Shown: positions 8,850 to 17,806 of the stretch, piece after piece
Layout of the letters: the number at the start of each line of letters is the position of its first letter
Numbering within the stretch: position 1 is the stretch's first letter
Source of the DNA: Campylobacter concisus
Lineage (GTDB): Bacteria > Campylobacterota > Campylobacteria > Campylobacterales > Campylobacteraceae
DNA length: 64,000 bases
Assembly: GCF_003048875.2 (NCBI RefSeq)
Contig: NZ_CP049264.1
Span: forward strand, 744,001 to 808,000
Reading direction: 5' to 3'
Made by a program: the position numbers and the translations under genes
Notes under the pieces: generated by a model
Told to the model about the DNA's origin: nothing
The model's input: only the letters and a program-made list of their open reading frames with translations
Databases searched by the model: none

Positions 8850-9716
8850 ATGGCAGATAAAGCTTTGGATATCGTCTTTGTAAATGGCGAGTTTGTGCCA
8901 AAAGATGAGGCAAAAGTTAGTGCGTTTGATAGGGGATTTATATTTGGTGATGGAATTTATGAAGTAGTGCCTGTGATAAATTCAAAAATGGTCGATAAAG
9001 AGGGCTTTTGGTCGAGGTTTGAGAGAAGCTTAAATGAGATAGATATAAGCCTGCCTTACGAAAAAGATAAATTTGAAGCGATCTTAAATGAGATGATCGC
9101 CAAAAACGCCTTAAAAGAGGGTGGAATTTACATGCAAGTAACAAGAGGCGTGGCGTTTAGAAATTTCTATTTTATGGAAAATTTAACTCCAAGCGTCTTT
9201 ATCTTTTGCTACGAGAGTGAAATTTTAAACAACCCAGCTGCAAAAACTGGCATAAAAGTGGTAAGCGTCGAGGACATCAGGTGGAAGAGGCGCGACATAA
9301 AGTCGATCTCGCTTCTAGCTCAGTGCTACGCTAAAAATGAGGCTCACAAAAAGGGCGCGGACGAGGGATTTATGGTAGAAAACGGCTTTGTCACAGAGGG
9401 CTGTAGCTCGAGCGCTTTTATCATCAAGGATAAAACTCTCATCACCAAGCCACTTTCAAATGAAATTTTACCAGGGATCCGCCGTATGAGGCTTTTAAGG
9501 ATCGCTAAAGATATCGGACTAAAGATAGAGGAGCGCAAATTTAGCATGGACGAGGTTTACGCGGCTGATGAAGTCTTTATCTCGGCTGCTACGCTCATCC
9601 TTTTGCCAGTCATCTATGCTGATGGCAAGGCGATAAACGGCGCAAAAGTGGGTGAAATCTCAAGCAAACTTCGTGAAATTTATGCTAGCGAGCTTTTAAA
9701 AGAAGCTGGGCTTTGA
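8850..9716 (+). CDS. dat: D-amino acid aminotransferase (class IV PLP enzyme)
   Basis: This class IV PLP-dependent aminotransferase interconverts D-alanine and other D-amino acids with 2-oxo acids, and so links to peptidoglycan precursors. The N-terminal pattern FVNGEFVPKDEAKVSAFDRGF is typical of the fold, followed by FGDGIYEVV. The Schiff-base lysine is in RRDIKSISLLAQ. The cofactor phosphate-binding segment is VTEGCSSSAFII, and the D-amino acid-type EILPGIRR follows. Branched-chain aminotransferases share the fold but have other active-site residues and lengths near 300 aa; the 288-aa size and this motif set favour Dat. RBS AAGGAG precedes the ATG. The stop overlaps the TTG of the next gene. 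Confidence 0.88.
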   Translation: MADKALDIVFVNGEFVPKDEAKVSAFDRGFIFGDGIYEVVPVINSKMVDKEGFWSRFERSLNEIDISLPYEKDKFEAILNEMIAKNALKEGGIYMQVTRGVAFRNFYFMENLTPSVFIFCYESEILNNPAAKTGIKVVSVEDIRWKRRDIKSISLLAQCYAKNEAHKKGADEGFMVENGFVTEGCSSSAFIIKDKTLITKPLSNEILPGIRRMRLLRIAKDIGLKIEERKFSMDEVYAADEVFISAATLILLPVIYADGKAINGAKVGEISSKLREIYASELLKEAGL

Positions 9717-10156
9717 GAGAAAAGGTCTTAATAAGCGCTTGTCTGGCTGGCATAAACTGCAAATTTAACGGCGAAAATAACCTTTTGGGTAGTGGCATTT
9801 TAGATGAAATTTCAAAAAAATATCATCTGCTTTTTATCTGTCCAGAGGTTTTTGGCGGACTTAGCACGCCAAGAGAGCCAGCTGAGATGAAAGATGGCTT
9901 AGTCGTCACAAAAACAGCTAAAGATGTGAGCGAAAATTTTAAATTTGGGGCTGAGATTTGCCTAAAGATAGCTAAGCTAAATGGCTGCAAAAAGGCTATT
10001 TTAAAAGCAAGAAGTCCAAGCTGCGGGAGCGGGCAAATTTATGATGGAAGCTTCACTAAAAAGCTCATTTTAGGCGACGGCGTAGCGGCAAAACTGCTAA
10101 AAGAAAATGGTATTTTAGTTTTTAGCGAAGATGAGATGGGACGGCTTGATGTTTGA
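9713..10156 (+). CDS. DUF523 family protein
   Basis: This small 147-aa protein has the DUF523 hallmarks: N-terminal ISACLAGINCKFNGENN, a middle CPEVFGGLSTPREPAE block, and a C-terminal ARSPSCGSGQIYDGSF. Conserved Cys residues in the first and last blocks suggest metal or thiol chemistry, but the family has no firmly assigned function that I can state. The start is TTG at 9713, overlapping the aminotransferase stop as TTGA, so the two are probably translationally coupled. The downstream membrane-protein gene overlaps its end by 8 bp. Confidence 0.85.
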   Translation: MREKVLISACLAGINCKFNGENNLLGSGILDEISKKYHLLFICPEVFGGLSTPREPAEMKDGLVVTKTAKDVSENFKFGAEICLKIAKLNGCKKAILKARSPSCGSGQIYDGSFTKKLILGDGVAAKLLKENGILVFSEDEMGRLDV

Positions 10157-10643
10157 GAGGCTAAAAGATAACGTCATGCTCGAAGTGATCTTTAAATACA
10201 TCATCTTACTGCTATTTTTTGCCTGCGTGGTGGGGCTTTTTGCAAGCGGTGTGCTCTTTTTAAAGGGAGAGATGAGCGAAAATTCGCTAAATTTGCACAT
10301 TTTCTTTGGCTTTAGCTTGGTTGTCCTCACCATAATCCACAGCTATGTTAAAAAGAAAAAGCTAAAAAAGCTAAGCCTTGAGTTTAAAAATATCTTAAAG
10401 CATAAGCCAGTGCAGATGGACTGCAACACGACAAGGTTTTTAAACGCGCTAAATGATGTCAAAGTTGGCGAGCTTTCAAAGAAATTTGGCTCAGATATTG
10501 CAGAAATTTTAAGATCAAACGATATAAAGGTCAAGGATCAAAACGAGACGATGAAGCAAATTTGCAAAAACAACGATGAAAAGATGTTTTATATCTTTGT
10601 TTTGATCGTCGAAGCTATATTTAAGGATAAGGAAGAAATTTGA
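10149..10643 (+). CDS. Two-helix membrane protein with intramembrane histidines
   Basis: This 164-aa protein has two membrane helices at about residues 13-36 (FKYIILLLFFACVVGLFASG) and 49-66 (LHIFFGFSLVVLTIIHSYV), then a basic, soluble tail. Both ends of the second helix carry His, reminiscent of small cytochrome b-like DUF4405 proteins, but heme binding is only a guess. I start at ATG 10149 (MFERLKDNVM), which overlaps the DUF523 stop. The longer reading from 10131 has no ribosome site. The stop overlaps the TTG of the next gene. Function unknown. Confidence 0.75.
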   Translation: MFERLKDNVMLEVIFKYIILLLFFACVVGLFASGVLFLKGEMSENSLNLHIFFGFSLVVLTIIHSYVKKKKLKKLSLEFKNILKHKPVQMDCNTTRFLNALNDVKVGELSKKFGSDIAEILRSNDIKVKDQNETMKQICKNNDEKMFYIFVLIVEAIFKDKEEI

Positions 10644-12655
10644 AAAAAGGTATATTTTTAGCACTTAGCGTTGCTTTGTTTTTGGGTTGTTCGCAGACAA
10701 CAAAACCAGAGCCAAACAAGCAGCAAAATGCCCTGCCAGACGAAAATGTCTATAAGCCAAATGAGCGCATCAGCCTGCTTGAATTTGAAGTAAAACAAGA
10801 CGCCTCGTCGCTACCTCAAAATATGCAAAGTGCGAGCTTTGCTCAAGATGAAATTTTAAAAAGAAGGTTTAAAGTTTTTACTTTAAGAGGCGTGAAATTT
10901 AACCCAAACGACGCTTTTTGGGCGTTTAATGTATATAAACCAAGCGAGAAGAGAAAGTATTTTGGCTCAAATTTTAGGCAGATACCTCAAAGCTGGTTTG
11001 ACGCACAAAAGGAGAATGCAAATTTCGCTGGTTTTTTGCAAATTTCAGCTTACGCTCTAACTTCAGCAAACACAGCTGTAAGAAATTTCCCAACCGACGA
11101 GCCGATATTTTTAAACCCGCAAACTCCAGGCGAGGGCTATCCGTTTGATTATTTGCAAGAATCAACCCTAAGCATCGCTCATCCGCTCTTTGTATCGCAC
11201 CTCTCAAAAGATAGGGCATGGGCGTTTGTGAGTGATGATGCGGTTTGGGGCTGGGTGAAGGTTGAGGATATCAAATTTATAAGCGATGAAGAGGCGCTTG
11301 CCTATCAAAAATCAAGCTTTGTAACGATAAAAACCGACAAGATGCCAGTTTATGACAAGGGCGGAAACTTCTTGTTTTACTCACGTGTCGGCGCGATACT
11401 GCCAGTTTTGGCGCAAGATGACAAAAACTACTACGGCAAAATTTATGTAAGAAATATGCTTAGGGAGTTTGTCCTCCCAAAGTCTTTTAGCGCCCTTTTT
11501 CCACTTAAATTTAATGACTCAAATTTAAAAACAATTCTTAGTTCGCTTCTTACTCAGCCTTATGGCTGGGGCGGGGTGGATAAGCTAAGAGACTGCTCGC
11601 TTTTTACAAAAGACTTGCTAGCAAGCTTTGGCGTGTGGTTACCTAGGAACTCAAGGGCGCAGGCAAATATGGGAGAAAAGATCAATCTAAAAGGCCTTAG
11701 CAACGCTGCAAAGAGCAAAGAGATAAAAGAAAAGGGCGTGCCATATCTCACGCTCGTGCATCTGCCAGGCCACATCATGCTCTACGCTGGATATAAGGGC
11801 GATGATATCTATGTCGTGCATGATGCTTGGGGGCTAAAGACTACAAACAACGGCCGCGCGCTAATCGGAGCGACTGCGATAACTACGCTAAACATCGGAC
11901 AAAACAGAAGCGACATACAAAGTGCAAATTTGCTAATTTCTAAGGTTGATTCTATAAATGTGATGAGACCTGAGCAAGGGATGCTAGATAAGGCTAGAAA
12001 GATGTCGGCTTTGCAGCGAGCTTATGGCGTAAAGATAGAAGAAAATTTGGTTAAATTTAGTGATGGCACGAGTTTAGTCTATGATGATTTTAAACAAAAA
12101 GATGAAGAGTGCAGCACTGGCGCTGACATAGAGGATATGAACGCGCTTGATTACGCTGCGTTTTCGCCACTTAGCGCGGCACTAAGTGATGCTGGTAGAT
12201 GCAGAAACTACGAGCTTTTAGGCAAAATTTATGGCTCAAACGAGAGCGCGGTAAAGGCAAATTTAGTAGATGTCATCTGGCTAAAAGATTTTTTAAATTT
12301 GCCTTTAAAATTTAACTCTAAAAATGGCGCCGCAGCTGCCTTGCAGGATGTGAGCAACGAGCTAAACGAGATGGTAAAGAGCGATCCAAATTTACTTCTG
12401 TACCTAAAAGATCCAGGCGGGACATTTAAGTGGCGCATCATCGCTGGCACAAACCGCCTAAGCGCGCACAGCTACGGCATCGCGATCGATATAAATGTAA
12501 AAAAGAGCCACTACTGGCAGTGGAGCAAGAGCTATGAGAATTTGATCCCTGAAAAGATCGTGCGAGTATTTGAAAAGCATAAATTTATCTGGGGCGGACG
12601 CTGGAAGCACTTTGATACGATGCATTTTGAGTATCGCCCAGAGATGTTTGAGTAG
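10640..12655 (+). CDS. Lipoprotein with NlpC/P60 (C40) and M15 D,D/L,D-carboxypeptidase-like domains
   Basis: This is a predicted cell-wall hydrolase of 671 aa. A lipoprotein signal peptide ends in FLGC (lipid-accepting Cys17). An NlpC/P60-associated N-terminal region and SH3-like region span about residues 40-290. The C40 peptidase core has YGWGGVDKLRDC with nucleophile Cys319 and LPGH with His378. A separate M15/VanY-like metallopeptidase occupies roughly residues 500-671: SAHSYGIAIDIN with His610 and Asp617, then the third ligand His662 in TMHFEY. Both catalytic sets look intact, so the protein could cut two peptide bonds in peptidoglycan stems. It starts with TTG at 10640 in a TTGA overlap with the previous stop. 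The helicase gene follows immediately. Confidence 0.88.
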   Translation: MKKGIFLALSVALFLGCSQTTKPEPNKQQNALPDENVYKPNERISLLEFEVKQDASSLPQNMQSASFAQDEILKRRFKVFTLRGVKFNPNDAFWAFNVYKPSEKRKYFGSNFRQIPQSWFDAQKENANFAGFLQISAYALTSANTAVRNFPTDEPIFLNPQTPGEGYPFDYLQESTLSIAHPLFVSHLSKDRAWAFVSDDAVWGWVKVEDIKFISDEEALAYQKSSFVTIKTDKMPVYDKGGNFLFYSRVGAILPVLAQDDKNYYGKIYVRNMLREFVLPKSFSALFPLKFNDSNLKTILSSLLTQPYGWGGVDKLRDCSLFTKDLLASFGVWLPRNSRAQANMGEKINLKGLSNAAKSKEIKEKGVPYLTLVHLPGHIMLYAGYKGDDIYVVHDAWGLKTTNNGRALIGATAITTLNIGQNRSDIQSANLLISKVDSINVMRPEQGMLDKARKMSALQRAYGVKIEENLVKFSDGTSLVYDDFKQKDEECSTGADIEDMNALDYAAFSPLSAALSDAGRCRNYELLGKIYGSNESAVKANLVDVIWLKDFLNLPLKFNSKNGAAAALQDVSNELNEMVKSDPNLLLYLKDPGGTFKWRIIAGTNRLSAHSYGIAIDINVKKSHYWQWSKSYENLIPEKIVRVFEKHKFIWGGRWKHFDTMHFEYRPEMFE

Positions 12656-13975
12656 ATGAAAGATCAAATTTTAGAAATTTTATCTCGCTCAAATGTCTTT
12701 TTAACTGGCGGCGGCGGTGTTGGCAAGAGCTATCTAACCGCCTCCATCATCAGACACTACAAAGAAAATTTTAAAAATGTCGTCATCCTTGGCTCAACTG
12801 GCATAAGCGCTGTTAGTCTTGGAGGCGTGAGCTTGCATAGCTTTTTTAAATTTGGCTACTGCAAGGACTACGAGGAGCTAAGACGGCTTGACTACCGCCA
12901 AAAAGATAAGCTAAGCAAGCTACGAAATATGCTAGACGCTTGCGATCTGCTTGTAATAGACGAAATTTCGATGGTTAGCTCAAATGTTATGGAGATGATA
13001 AGATACCGCTTGCTTACATCTAAATTTAAAGGCAGGGTGCTTATAGTGGGCGACTTTTATCAGCTGCCACCCGTGCAAAAAGAGCAAAATGAGAGCAAAC
13101 TTTTTAACTTTTTATACGCTTTTAACTCCAGTGCGTGGGAGGATATGAAATTTACAAATGTTGAGCTTTTGCTCTCAAAACGCACAAATGATCTTAAATT
13201 TTATGAAATTCTCTCTCGTCTTAGAGTTGGCGAGCTAGATGATGAGATGATTGCCTACATCGAGAGCTTGCGAGTGGGAGCTATCGAGCCAGATAGCGAG
13301 ACTAGTGTGCTTTTTGGCAGAAATGCAGAGGCTGAGATGCTAAATCAAAAAAGACTTCTTGCGCTTAATGCACCGCTTGAAATTTCAAACTCAGACGTGC
13401 TTGTTATGGATGAAAATTTAGATAAAAAAGAGTTTGAAAAGTGGGCAAATACGCTAAATATCTCACGAAATTTGGAGATGAAAATAGGCGCAAAAATCAT
13501 CTTTACTTCAAATAAATGGGGCGAATACTACAACGGCGAGCAGGGCAAGATCATGCAAATTTTAAAAGAAAATGGCGCCATTTCAAGTGTGATCGTGCAA
13601 AAAGATAGCGGCGAGATCTGCGAGATAGAAAAGTGCGCTTATAACTTTTGCGCGCTAAATTTAAACGAAGACGAGATCGAGGAGAACGTGCAGGCTTCGC
13701 TTTATCAGTTTCCATTTAAGCTTGCCTATGCGCTAACTATCCATAAGTCTCAAGGCATGAGTATAAATTCGCTCATTTGCAACATCAACCACATCTTTGC
13801 CAAAGGGCAGCTCTACGTCGCACTTTCTCGCGCGGTAAATCCTAAAAATTTAAAACTTTTTTATGATAAGAAAAGTGATTTTAGGCAGCATTTAAGAAAA
13901 GTGGTTAAAATTGACGACGAAGTTAAGAAATTTTACCAAGAAAACGTATTTTTGCATATTAAGGAGAGTTTATGA
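12656..13975 (+). CDS. PIF1/RecD-like superfamily 1B DNA helicase
   Basis: This 439-aa SF1 helicase has Walker A GGGGVGKS at residues 18-25, Walker B LLVIDEISMVSS, motif III VGDFYQLPPVQ, and the C-terminal motif LTIHKSQGMSI followed by YVALSRAV (motif VI). These are the hallmarks of the PIF1/RecD2/Dda branch of 5'-3' helicases. A cellular role in replication-fork or recombination work is plausible but not shown. The ATG abuts the stop of the peptidase gene, and its own stop overlaps the next ATG (ATGA). This places it in the same operon as cell-wall enzymes, with no evident functional link. Confidence 0.88.
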   Translation: MKDQILEILSRSNVFLTGGGGVGKSYLTASIIRHYKENFKNVVILGSTGISAVSLGGVSLHSFFKFGYCKDYEELRRLDYRQKDKLSKLRNMLDACDLLVIDEISMVSSNVMEMIRYRLLTSKFKGRVLIVGDFYQLPPVQKEQNESKLFNFLYAFNSSAWEDMKFTNVELLLSKRTNDLKFYEILSRLRVGELDDEMIAYIESLRVGAIEPDSETSVLFGRNAEAEMLNQKRLLALNAPLEISNSDVLVMDENLDKKEFEKWANTLNISRNLEMKIGAKIIFTSNKWGEYYNGEQGKIMQILKENGAISSVIVQKDSGEICEIEKCAYNFCALNLNEDEIEENVQASLYQFPFKLAYALTIHKSQGMSINSLICNINHIFAKGQLYVALSRAVNPKNLKLFYDKKSDFRQHLRKVVKIDDEVKKFYQENVFLHIKESL

Positions 13976-14511
13976 AAAAGCTATTTTTAAGCCTTGTTTT
14001 TGGCGTTTTTGCATTTGCAGATGTGCTAAAAGTGAGTGACTTTCAAACAGATATCTACTCAAAAGCTGGACAAAATTTAACAAAAAAGATAAGCATGAAC
14101 CTTGAAGTTGTCGGACGTGATGTGGAGGAGAACGAAGCCTACGTGCTTGATGCGCTAAACGTCGTGGTTGGCAGCTTTTACGTAGAGGATATCCTCACCT
14201 CAATGGGAAAAGAGAAATTTAAAGAGCTCTTTATGAAATACGCAGCCAAAAAGCACTCGCTTGATATCGATGACGTGCTTATTTTAAACATCAAAGTGAT
14301 AAATAATCTAGAGCTAAGCGAGATCATAAAAGCGATAAAAAGCCAAAATTTATGCTCTGATCCAAGCGTAAATGAAGATGTGATGACAAAGCCAGAAAAG
14401 AAGAAAAAAGGCAACGAGATCATCGTCGCACCTGATCCAAATGACGTGGTGCAAAAGCCGATCGATCTAAATAATGTGCAAGAATTTGGAAAAGACTTCG
14501 GAGAGAAGTGA
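13972..14511 (+). CDS. Exported protein with FliL-like features, function unknown
   Basis: This 179-aa protein has a signal peptide (MKKLFLSLVFGVFAFA, cleavage near residue 16) and a mature domain with a pattern like the FliL periplasmic domain: a strand-rich stretch, then SFYVEDILTSMGKEKFKELFMKY, then a hydrophobic strand (DVLILNIKVIN). No membrane anchor other than the signal peptide is present, which differs from true FliL. The C-terminus is Lys- and Asp-rich, low complexity. It overlaps the helicase stop by 4 bp and ends before a strong bidirectional hairpin. The FliL resemblance is inference from pattern only. Confidence 0.75.
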   Translation: MKKLFLSLVFGVFAFADVLKVSDFQTDIYSKAGQNLTKKISMNLEVVGRDVEENEAYVLDALNVVVGSFYVEDILTSMGKEKFKELFMKYAAKKHSLDIDDVLILNIKVINNLELSEIIKAIKSQNLCSDPSVNEDVMTKPEKKKKGNEIIVAPDPNDVVQKPIDLNNVQEFGKDFGEK

Positions 14512-14512
14512 G

Positions 14513-14541
14513 TAAATTTGGCTAAAAGTTAGCCAAATTTA
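14513..14541. terminator. Bidirectional terminator hairpin between convergent genes
   Basis: Perfect 13-bp stem (14513-14525 and 14529-14541) with a 3-nt AAG loop, placed between the plus-strand gene ending at 14511 and lolA ending at 14539. The right arm covers the lolA stop codon. It could stop both transcripts, although T-tracts are short. Confidence 0.7.
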
Positions 14542-15051
14542 TTGATTTACGATGTCGTAACCTTGTGGGATGACTGGAGTTAGCGTCTCTTTTGGGATGA
14601 GCGCGTCTTTTACAGGGTTGCTTAGAGTGATTTTTATCTTATTTGAGAGCTTGTCTTTATAGTCAATCGTCGTTGGAAGCGTGTTTTTGATCGTTATAAA
14701 GTACTCAACCCCGTCATATATCGCCTTATAAAGTGTCGGCTGAATTTGCTCTGCGTGAGCTAAGACCTGCGTCAAATTTGGCGTATCATCTAGCCTTGAG
14801 ATGATGGCTTGCTCAAGCTCATCCTCGATCACGACTACCTTGTCTTTGTCAAAGTAAATTCTCTTTGGTGTTGGACTTTCATATATCCAAAGCGCAGTGT
14901 TGTCGCTTTTAGCGTAAAATCTCCCTTTATAATTTACACTCTTGCCCTCGCTAAAGACAGTTTGAGTAAAGTCACTTTGCAGGCTTTTAAAATTTAAGCC
15001 AGCGCCAAATGAGCAAACTGCAACAAGAGATGCAACTAAAAATTTTCTCAT
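14539..15051 (-). CDS. lolA: Outer-membrane lipoprotein carrier LolA
   Basis: LolA ferries lipoproteins through the periplasm from the LolCDE transporter to the outer membrane. The 170-aa product has a signal peptide (MRKFLVASLVAVCSFGAG) and the LolA pattern: LQSDFTQTV, then KGRFYAKSDNTALWIYESPTPKRI, then KVVVIEDELEQAI, the convex beta-sheet repeats. Length is slightly shorter than E. coli LolA but usual for Campylobacter. It is divergent from secA, and a LolC/E-like permease lies just beyond secA, the arrangement I recall from C. jejuni. Confidence 0.87.
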   Translation of the reverse strand: MRKFLVASLVAVCSFGAGLNFKSLQSDFTQTVFSEGKSVNYKGRFYAKSDNTALWIYESPTPKRIYFDKDKVVVIEDELEQAIISRLDDTPNLTQVLAHAEQIQPTLYKAIYDGVEYFITIKNTLPTTIDYKDKLSNKIKITLSNPVKDALIPKETLTPVIPQGYDIVNQ

Positions 15052-15111
15052 TTTTTATCCTTTTTTGGCGTATTCTAGCCCAGTTTAATTAAATAAATAG
15101 TTAAACTATGC

Positions 15112-15117
15112 TAAGAT
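15112..15117 (+). promoter_or_regulatory. Candidate secA -10 box
   Basis: TAAGAT preceded by TGC (extended -10 style) 31 bp before the secA ATG, with AGGAAGG at about 15136-15142 as ribosome site. No clear -35, as is usual in Campylobacter. Confidence 0.5.
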
Positions 15118-15148
15118 CCAAAGTTTAAAAATTTAGGAAGGTAAAGTA

Positions 15149-17755
15149 ATGATTTCATCGGTATTTAGAAAGATTTTTGGCACGAAAAACGATAGAGAAG
15201 TCAAAAAATATATAAAACGTGTGGCGCAGATAAATACGCTAGAGCCTACTTATGAGAAGATGAGCGACGATGAGCTTAAGATCAAATTTAACGAGCTTAA
15301 AGCCCAAGTCGTCGAAGAGAAAGTCACTTTAGATCAAATTTTAAATGATGTCTTTGCGTTAGTTAGAGAGGCTAGTAAAAGGGTGCTTAAGATGCGCCAT
15401 TTTGACGTGCAGCTAATAGGCGGTATGGTGCTAAACGAGGGCAGGATCGCTGAGATGAAGACAGGCGAGGGTAAGACCTTGGTTGCGACTTTGCCAGTTA
15501 TATTAAACGCGATGAGTGGCAAGGGCGTGCATGTAGTGACCGTAAATGACTACCTTGCAAAGCGTGACGCGATGCAAATGGGCGAGCTTTATAACTTTTT
15601 AGGCTTGAGCGTTGATGTGATACTAGGTGGCGGATACGACGACGAGGTAAGGCAAGCTGCCTATAACGCCGACATAACATACGGCACAAACTCAGAATTT
15701 GGCTTTGACTACCTTCGTGACAATATGAAATTTGAAGCTGGTCAAAAGGTGCAAAGAGGTCATAACTTCGTTATCGTGGATGAGGTCGATAGTATCTTGA
15801 TAGATGAGGCTAGAACGCCACTTATAATCTCTGGTCCAACAAACCGCACGCTTGATGGCTACATAAGAGCTGATCAAGTCGCAAAACAGCTTACTAGAGG
15901 CACTCCAGCTGATCCAAACGTGCCAGGCTCAAAGCCAACGGGGGATTTTATAGTAGATGAAAAAAATAGAACGATAATGATCACAGAGGCTGGCATAAGC
16001 AAGGCTGAAAAGCTCTTTGGAGTTGAAAATTTATACAACCTTGAAAATGCCGTGCTAAGCCACCACTTAGATCAAGCTCTAAAAGCTCACAATCTTTTTG
16101 AAAAAGACGTTCATTATGTCGTAAAAGATGGTGAGGTTGTCATCGTTGATGAATTTACAGGACGTCTAAGCGAGGGCAGACGCTTTAGCGAGGGGCTTCA
16201 CCAAGCGCTTGAGGCAAAAGAGGGCGTGAAAATTCAAGAAGAGAGCCAAACTCTTGCCGATACAACATATCAAAACTATTTTAGGATGTATAAAAAGCTT
16301 GCAGGTATGACTGGTACGGCTCAGACTGAGGCTACTGAGTTTTCTCAAATTTACAACCTTGAAGTTATCTCGATCCCGACAAACGTGCCAGTTAAGAGGA
16401 TCGATCAAAACGACCTTATCTATAAAACTCAAAACGAGAAATTTAAAGCGGTCATCGACGAAGTCAAAAAGGCTCACGAAAAAGGTCAGCCAGTACTTGT
16501 GGGAACTGCAAGTATCGAGCGCAGTGAGGTGCTTCACGAGATGCTTAAAAAAGTTGGTATCCCACACTCTGTACTAAATGCTAAAAACCACGAAAAAGAG
16601 GCCGAGATCATCGCACAAGCTGGCGTAAAAGGCGCTGTGACTATCGCTACAAACATGGCTGGACGTGGTGTTGATATCAGGATAAATGATGAGGTGAGAG
16701 ACCTTGGTGGTCTATACATCATCGGCACCGAAAGGCATGAGAGTAGAAGGATAGATAATCAGCTGCGTGGCCGTGCTGGACGTCAGGGCGACCCTGGTAT
16801 GAGTAGATTTTATCTAAGTTTAGAAGACAATCTTTTAAGAATTTTTGGTAGCGACCGCATAAAAGCGATCATGGATAGGCTTGGTATCGACGAGGGCGAA
16901 AGCATCGAGAGCCGCATGGTGACAAGAGCTGTTGAAAATGCTCAAAAGAAAGTCGAGAGCTTGCACTTTGAGGCTAGAAAACACTTGCTCGAGTATGACG
17001 ACGTGGCAAATGAGCAAAGAAAGACTATCTATAAATACCGCGACGAGCTACTTGATAAGAGCTACGATATGAGCGAAAAGATAGCTCAAAATAGAGTTGA
17101 ATACGCTACAAATTTACTTGATACGGCTGAAATTTTCCATGGCGGCTTGAAAGATGATTATGACATTAAAAATTTATGCTCTATCATCCTTGCAGATTGT
17201 GGCGAAGAGATCGACGAGAACGAACTAAAAGGGCTAGAGTATAACGAACTAGTAGAAAAAATAGCGCAAATTTTAGAGGTTAGATATAACGAAAAGATGA
17301 GCGTGCTAAATGAAGAGCAAAGAAAAGATATAGAGAAAATTTTATACCTTCAAGTGCTTGATAATGCGTGGAGAGAGCACCTTTATCAGATGGATATCCT
17401 AAAAACTGGCATCGGCCTTAGAGGATATAACCAAAAAGATCCGCTAGTTGAATATAAAAAAGAGAGCTACAACCTCTTTATGGAGCTAGTTGGCAGACTA
17501 AAAACTGAGAGCGTTAAAACGCTTCAAATCGTTAGATTTAAGAGCCGTGAGGAGCAAGAAGAGCAAGCTAGGATGATGCTTGAAGCTAGCCAAAATGCTG
17601 AAGATGAAAATTTAAGCTACAACAACCAAGGCGAAGATGAAAATTTCACGCCAGAAAAAAAGATACCGAGAAACGCTCCATGCCCTTGCGGAAGCGGTAA
17701 AAAATATAAAGATTGCCACGGCAAAAGTGGCCCTAAAAAAGGCATATTTGCTTAA
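15149..17755 (+). CDS. secA: Protein translocase ATPase SecA
   Basis: SecA is the motor that drives preproteins through SecYEG. The 868-aa protein shows Walker A MKTGEGKT at residues 103-110, the DEVD box with [11 protein letters not shown], and the helicase-like motifs [25 protein letters not shown] and [11 protein letters not shown]. It ends in the zinc-binding tail [14 protein letters not shown], which contacts SecB or ribosomes in other bacteria. Length equals the family norm. The start ATG has a good AAGG-type ribosome site. A hairpin sits between secA and the following permease gene. Confidence 0.98.
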   Translation: MISSVFRKIFGTKNDREVKKYIKRVAQINTLEPTYEKMSDDELKIKFNELKAQVVEEKVTLDQILNDVFALVREASKRVLKMRHFDVQLIGGMVLNEGRIAEMKTGEGKTLVATLPVILNAMSGKGVHVVTVNDYLAKRDAMQMGELYNFLGLSVDVILGGGYDDEVRQAAYNADITYGTNSEFGFDYLRDNMKFEAGQKVQRGHNFVIVDEVDSILIDEARTPLIISGPTNRTLDGYIRADQVAKQLTRGTPADPNVPGSKPTGDFIVDEKNRTIMITEAGISKAEKLFGVENLYNLENAVLSHHLDQALKAHNLFEKDVHYVVKDGEVVIVDEFTGRLSEGRRFSEGLHQALEAKEGVKIQEESQTLADTTYQNYFRMYKKLAGMTGTAQTEATEFSQIYNLEVISIPTNVPVKRIDQNDLIYKTQNEKFKAVIDEVKKAHEKGQPVLVGTASIERSEVLHEMLKKVGIPHSVLNAKNHEKEAEIIAQAGVKGAVTIATNMAGRGVDIRINDEVRDLGGLYIIGTERHESRRIDNQLRGRAGRQGDPGMSRFYLSLEDNLLRIFGSDRIKAIMDRLGIDEGESIESRMVTRAVENAQKKVESLHFEARKHLLEYDDVANEQRKTIYKYRDELLDKSYDMSEKIAQNRVEYATNLLDTAEIFHGGLKDDYDIKNLCSIILADCGEEIDENELKGLEYNELVEKIAQILEVRYNEKMSVLNEEQRKDIEKILYLQVLDNAWREHLYQMDILKTGIGLRGYNQKDPLVEYKKESYNLFMELVGRLKTESVKTLQIVRFKSREEQEEQARMMLEASQNAEDENLSYNNQGEDENFTPEKKIPRNAPCPCGSGKKYKDCHGKSGPKKGIFA

Positions 17756-17766
17756 AATTTCTACTT

Positions 17767-17793
17767 TTAAGGCGCCAAAGCGCCTTAATCTTT
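17767..17793 (+). terminator. Hairpin after secA, possible terminator or attenuator
   Basis: An 8-bp perfect stem TTAAGGCG / CGCCTTAA (17767-17774, 17781-17788) with a 6-nt loop is followed by TCTTTT. The short T-tract and the closeness of the next gene (19 bp) suggest partial read-through. Confidence 0.55.
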
Positions 17794-17806
17794 TAAAGGC
17801 TATTTG

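Noticed and set aside
16166-16567. 133-codon open frame antisense to secA
   Set aside because: It is a shadow of secA codon structure; protein composition is not credible and there is no ribosome site.
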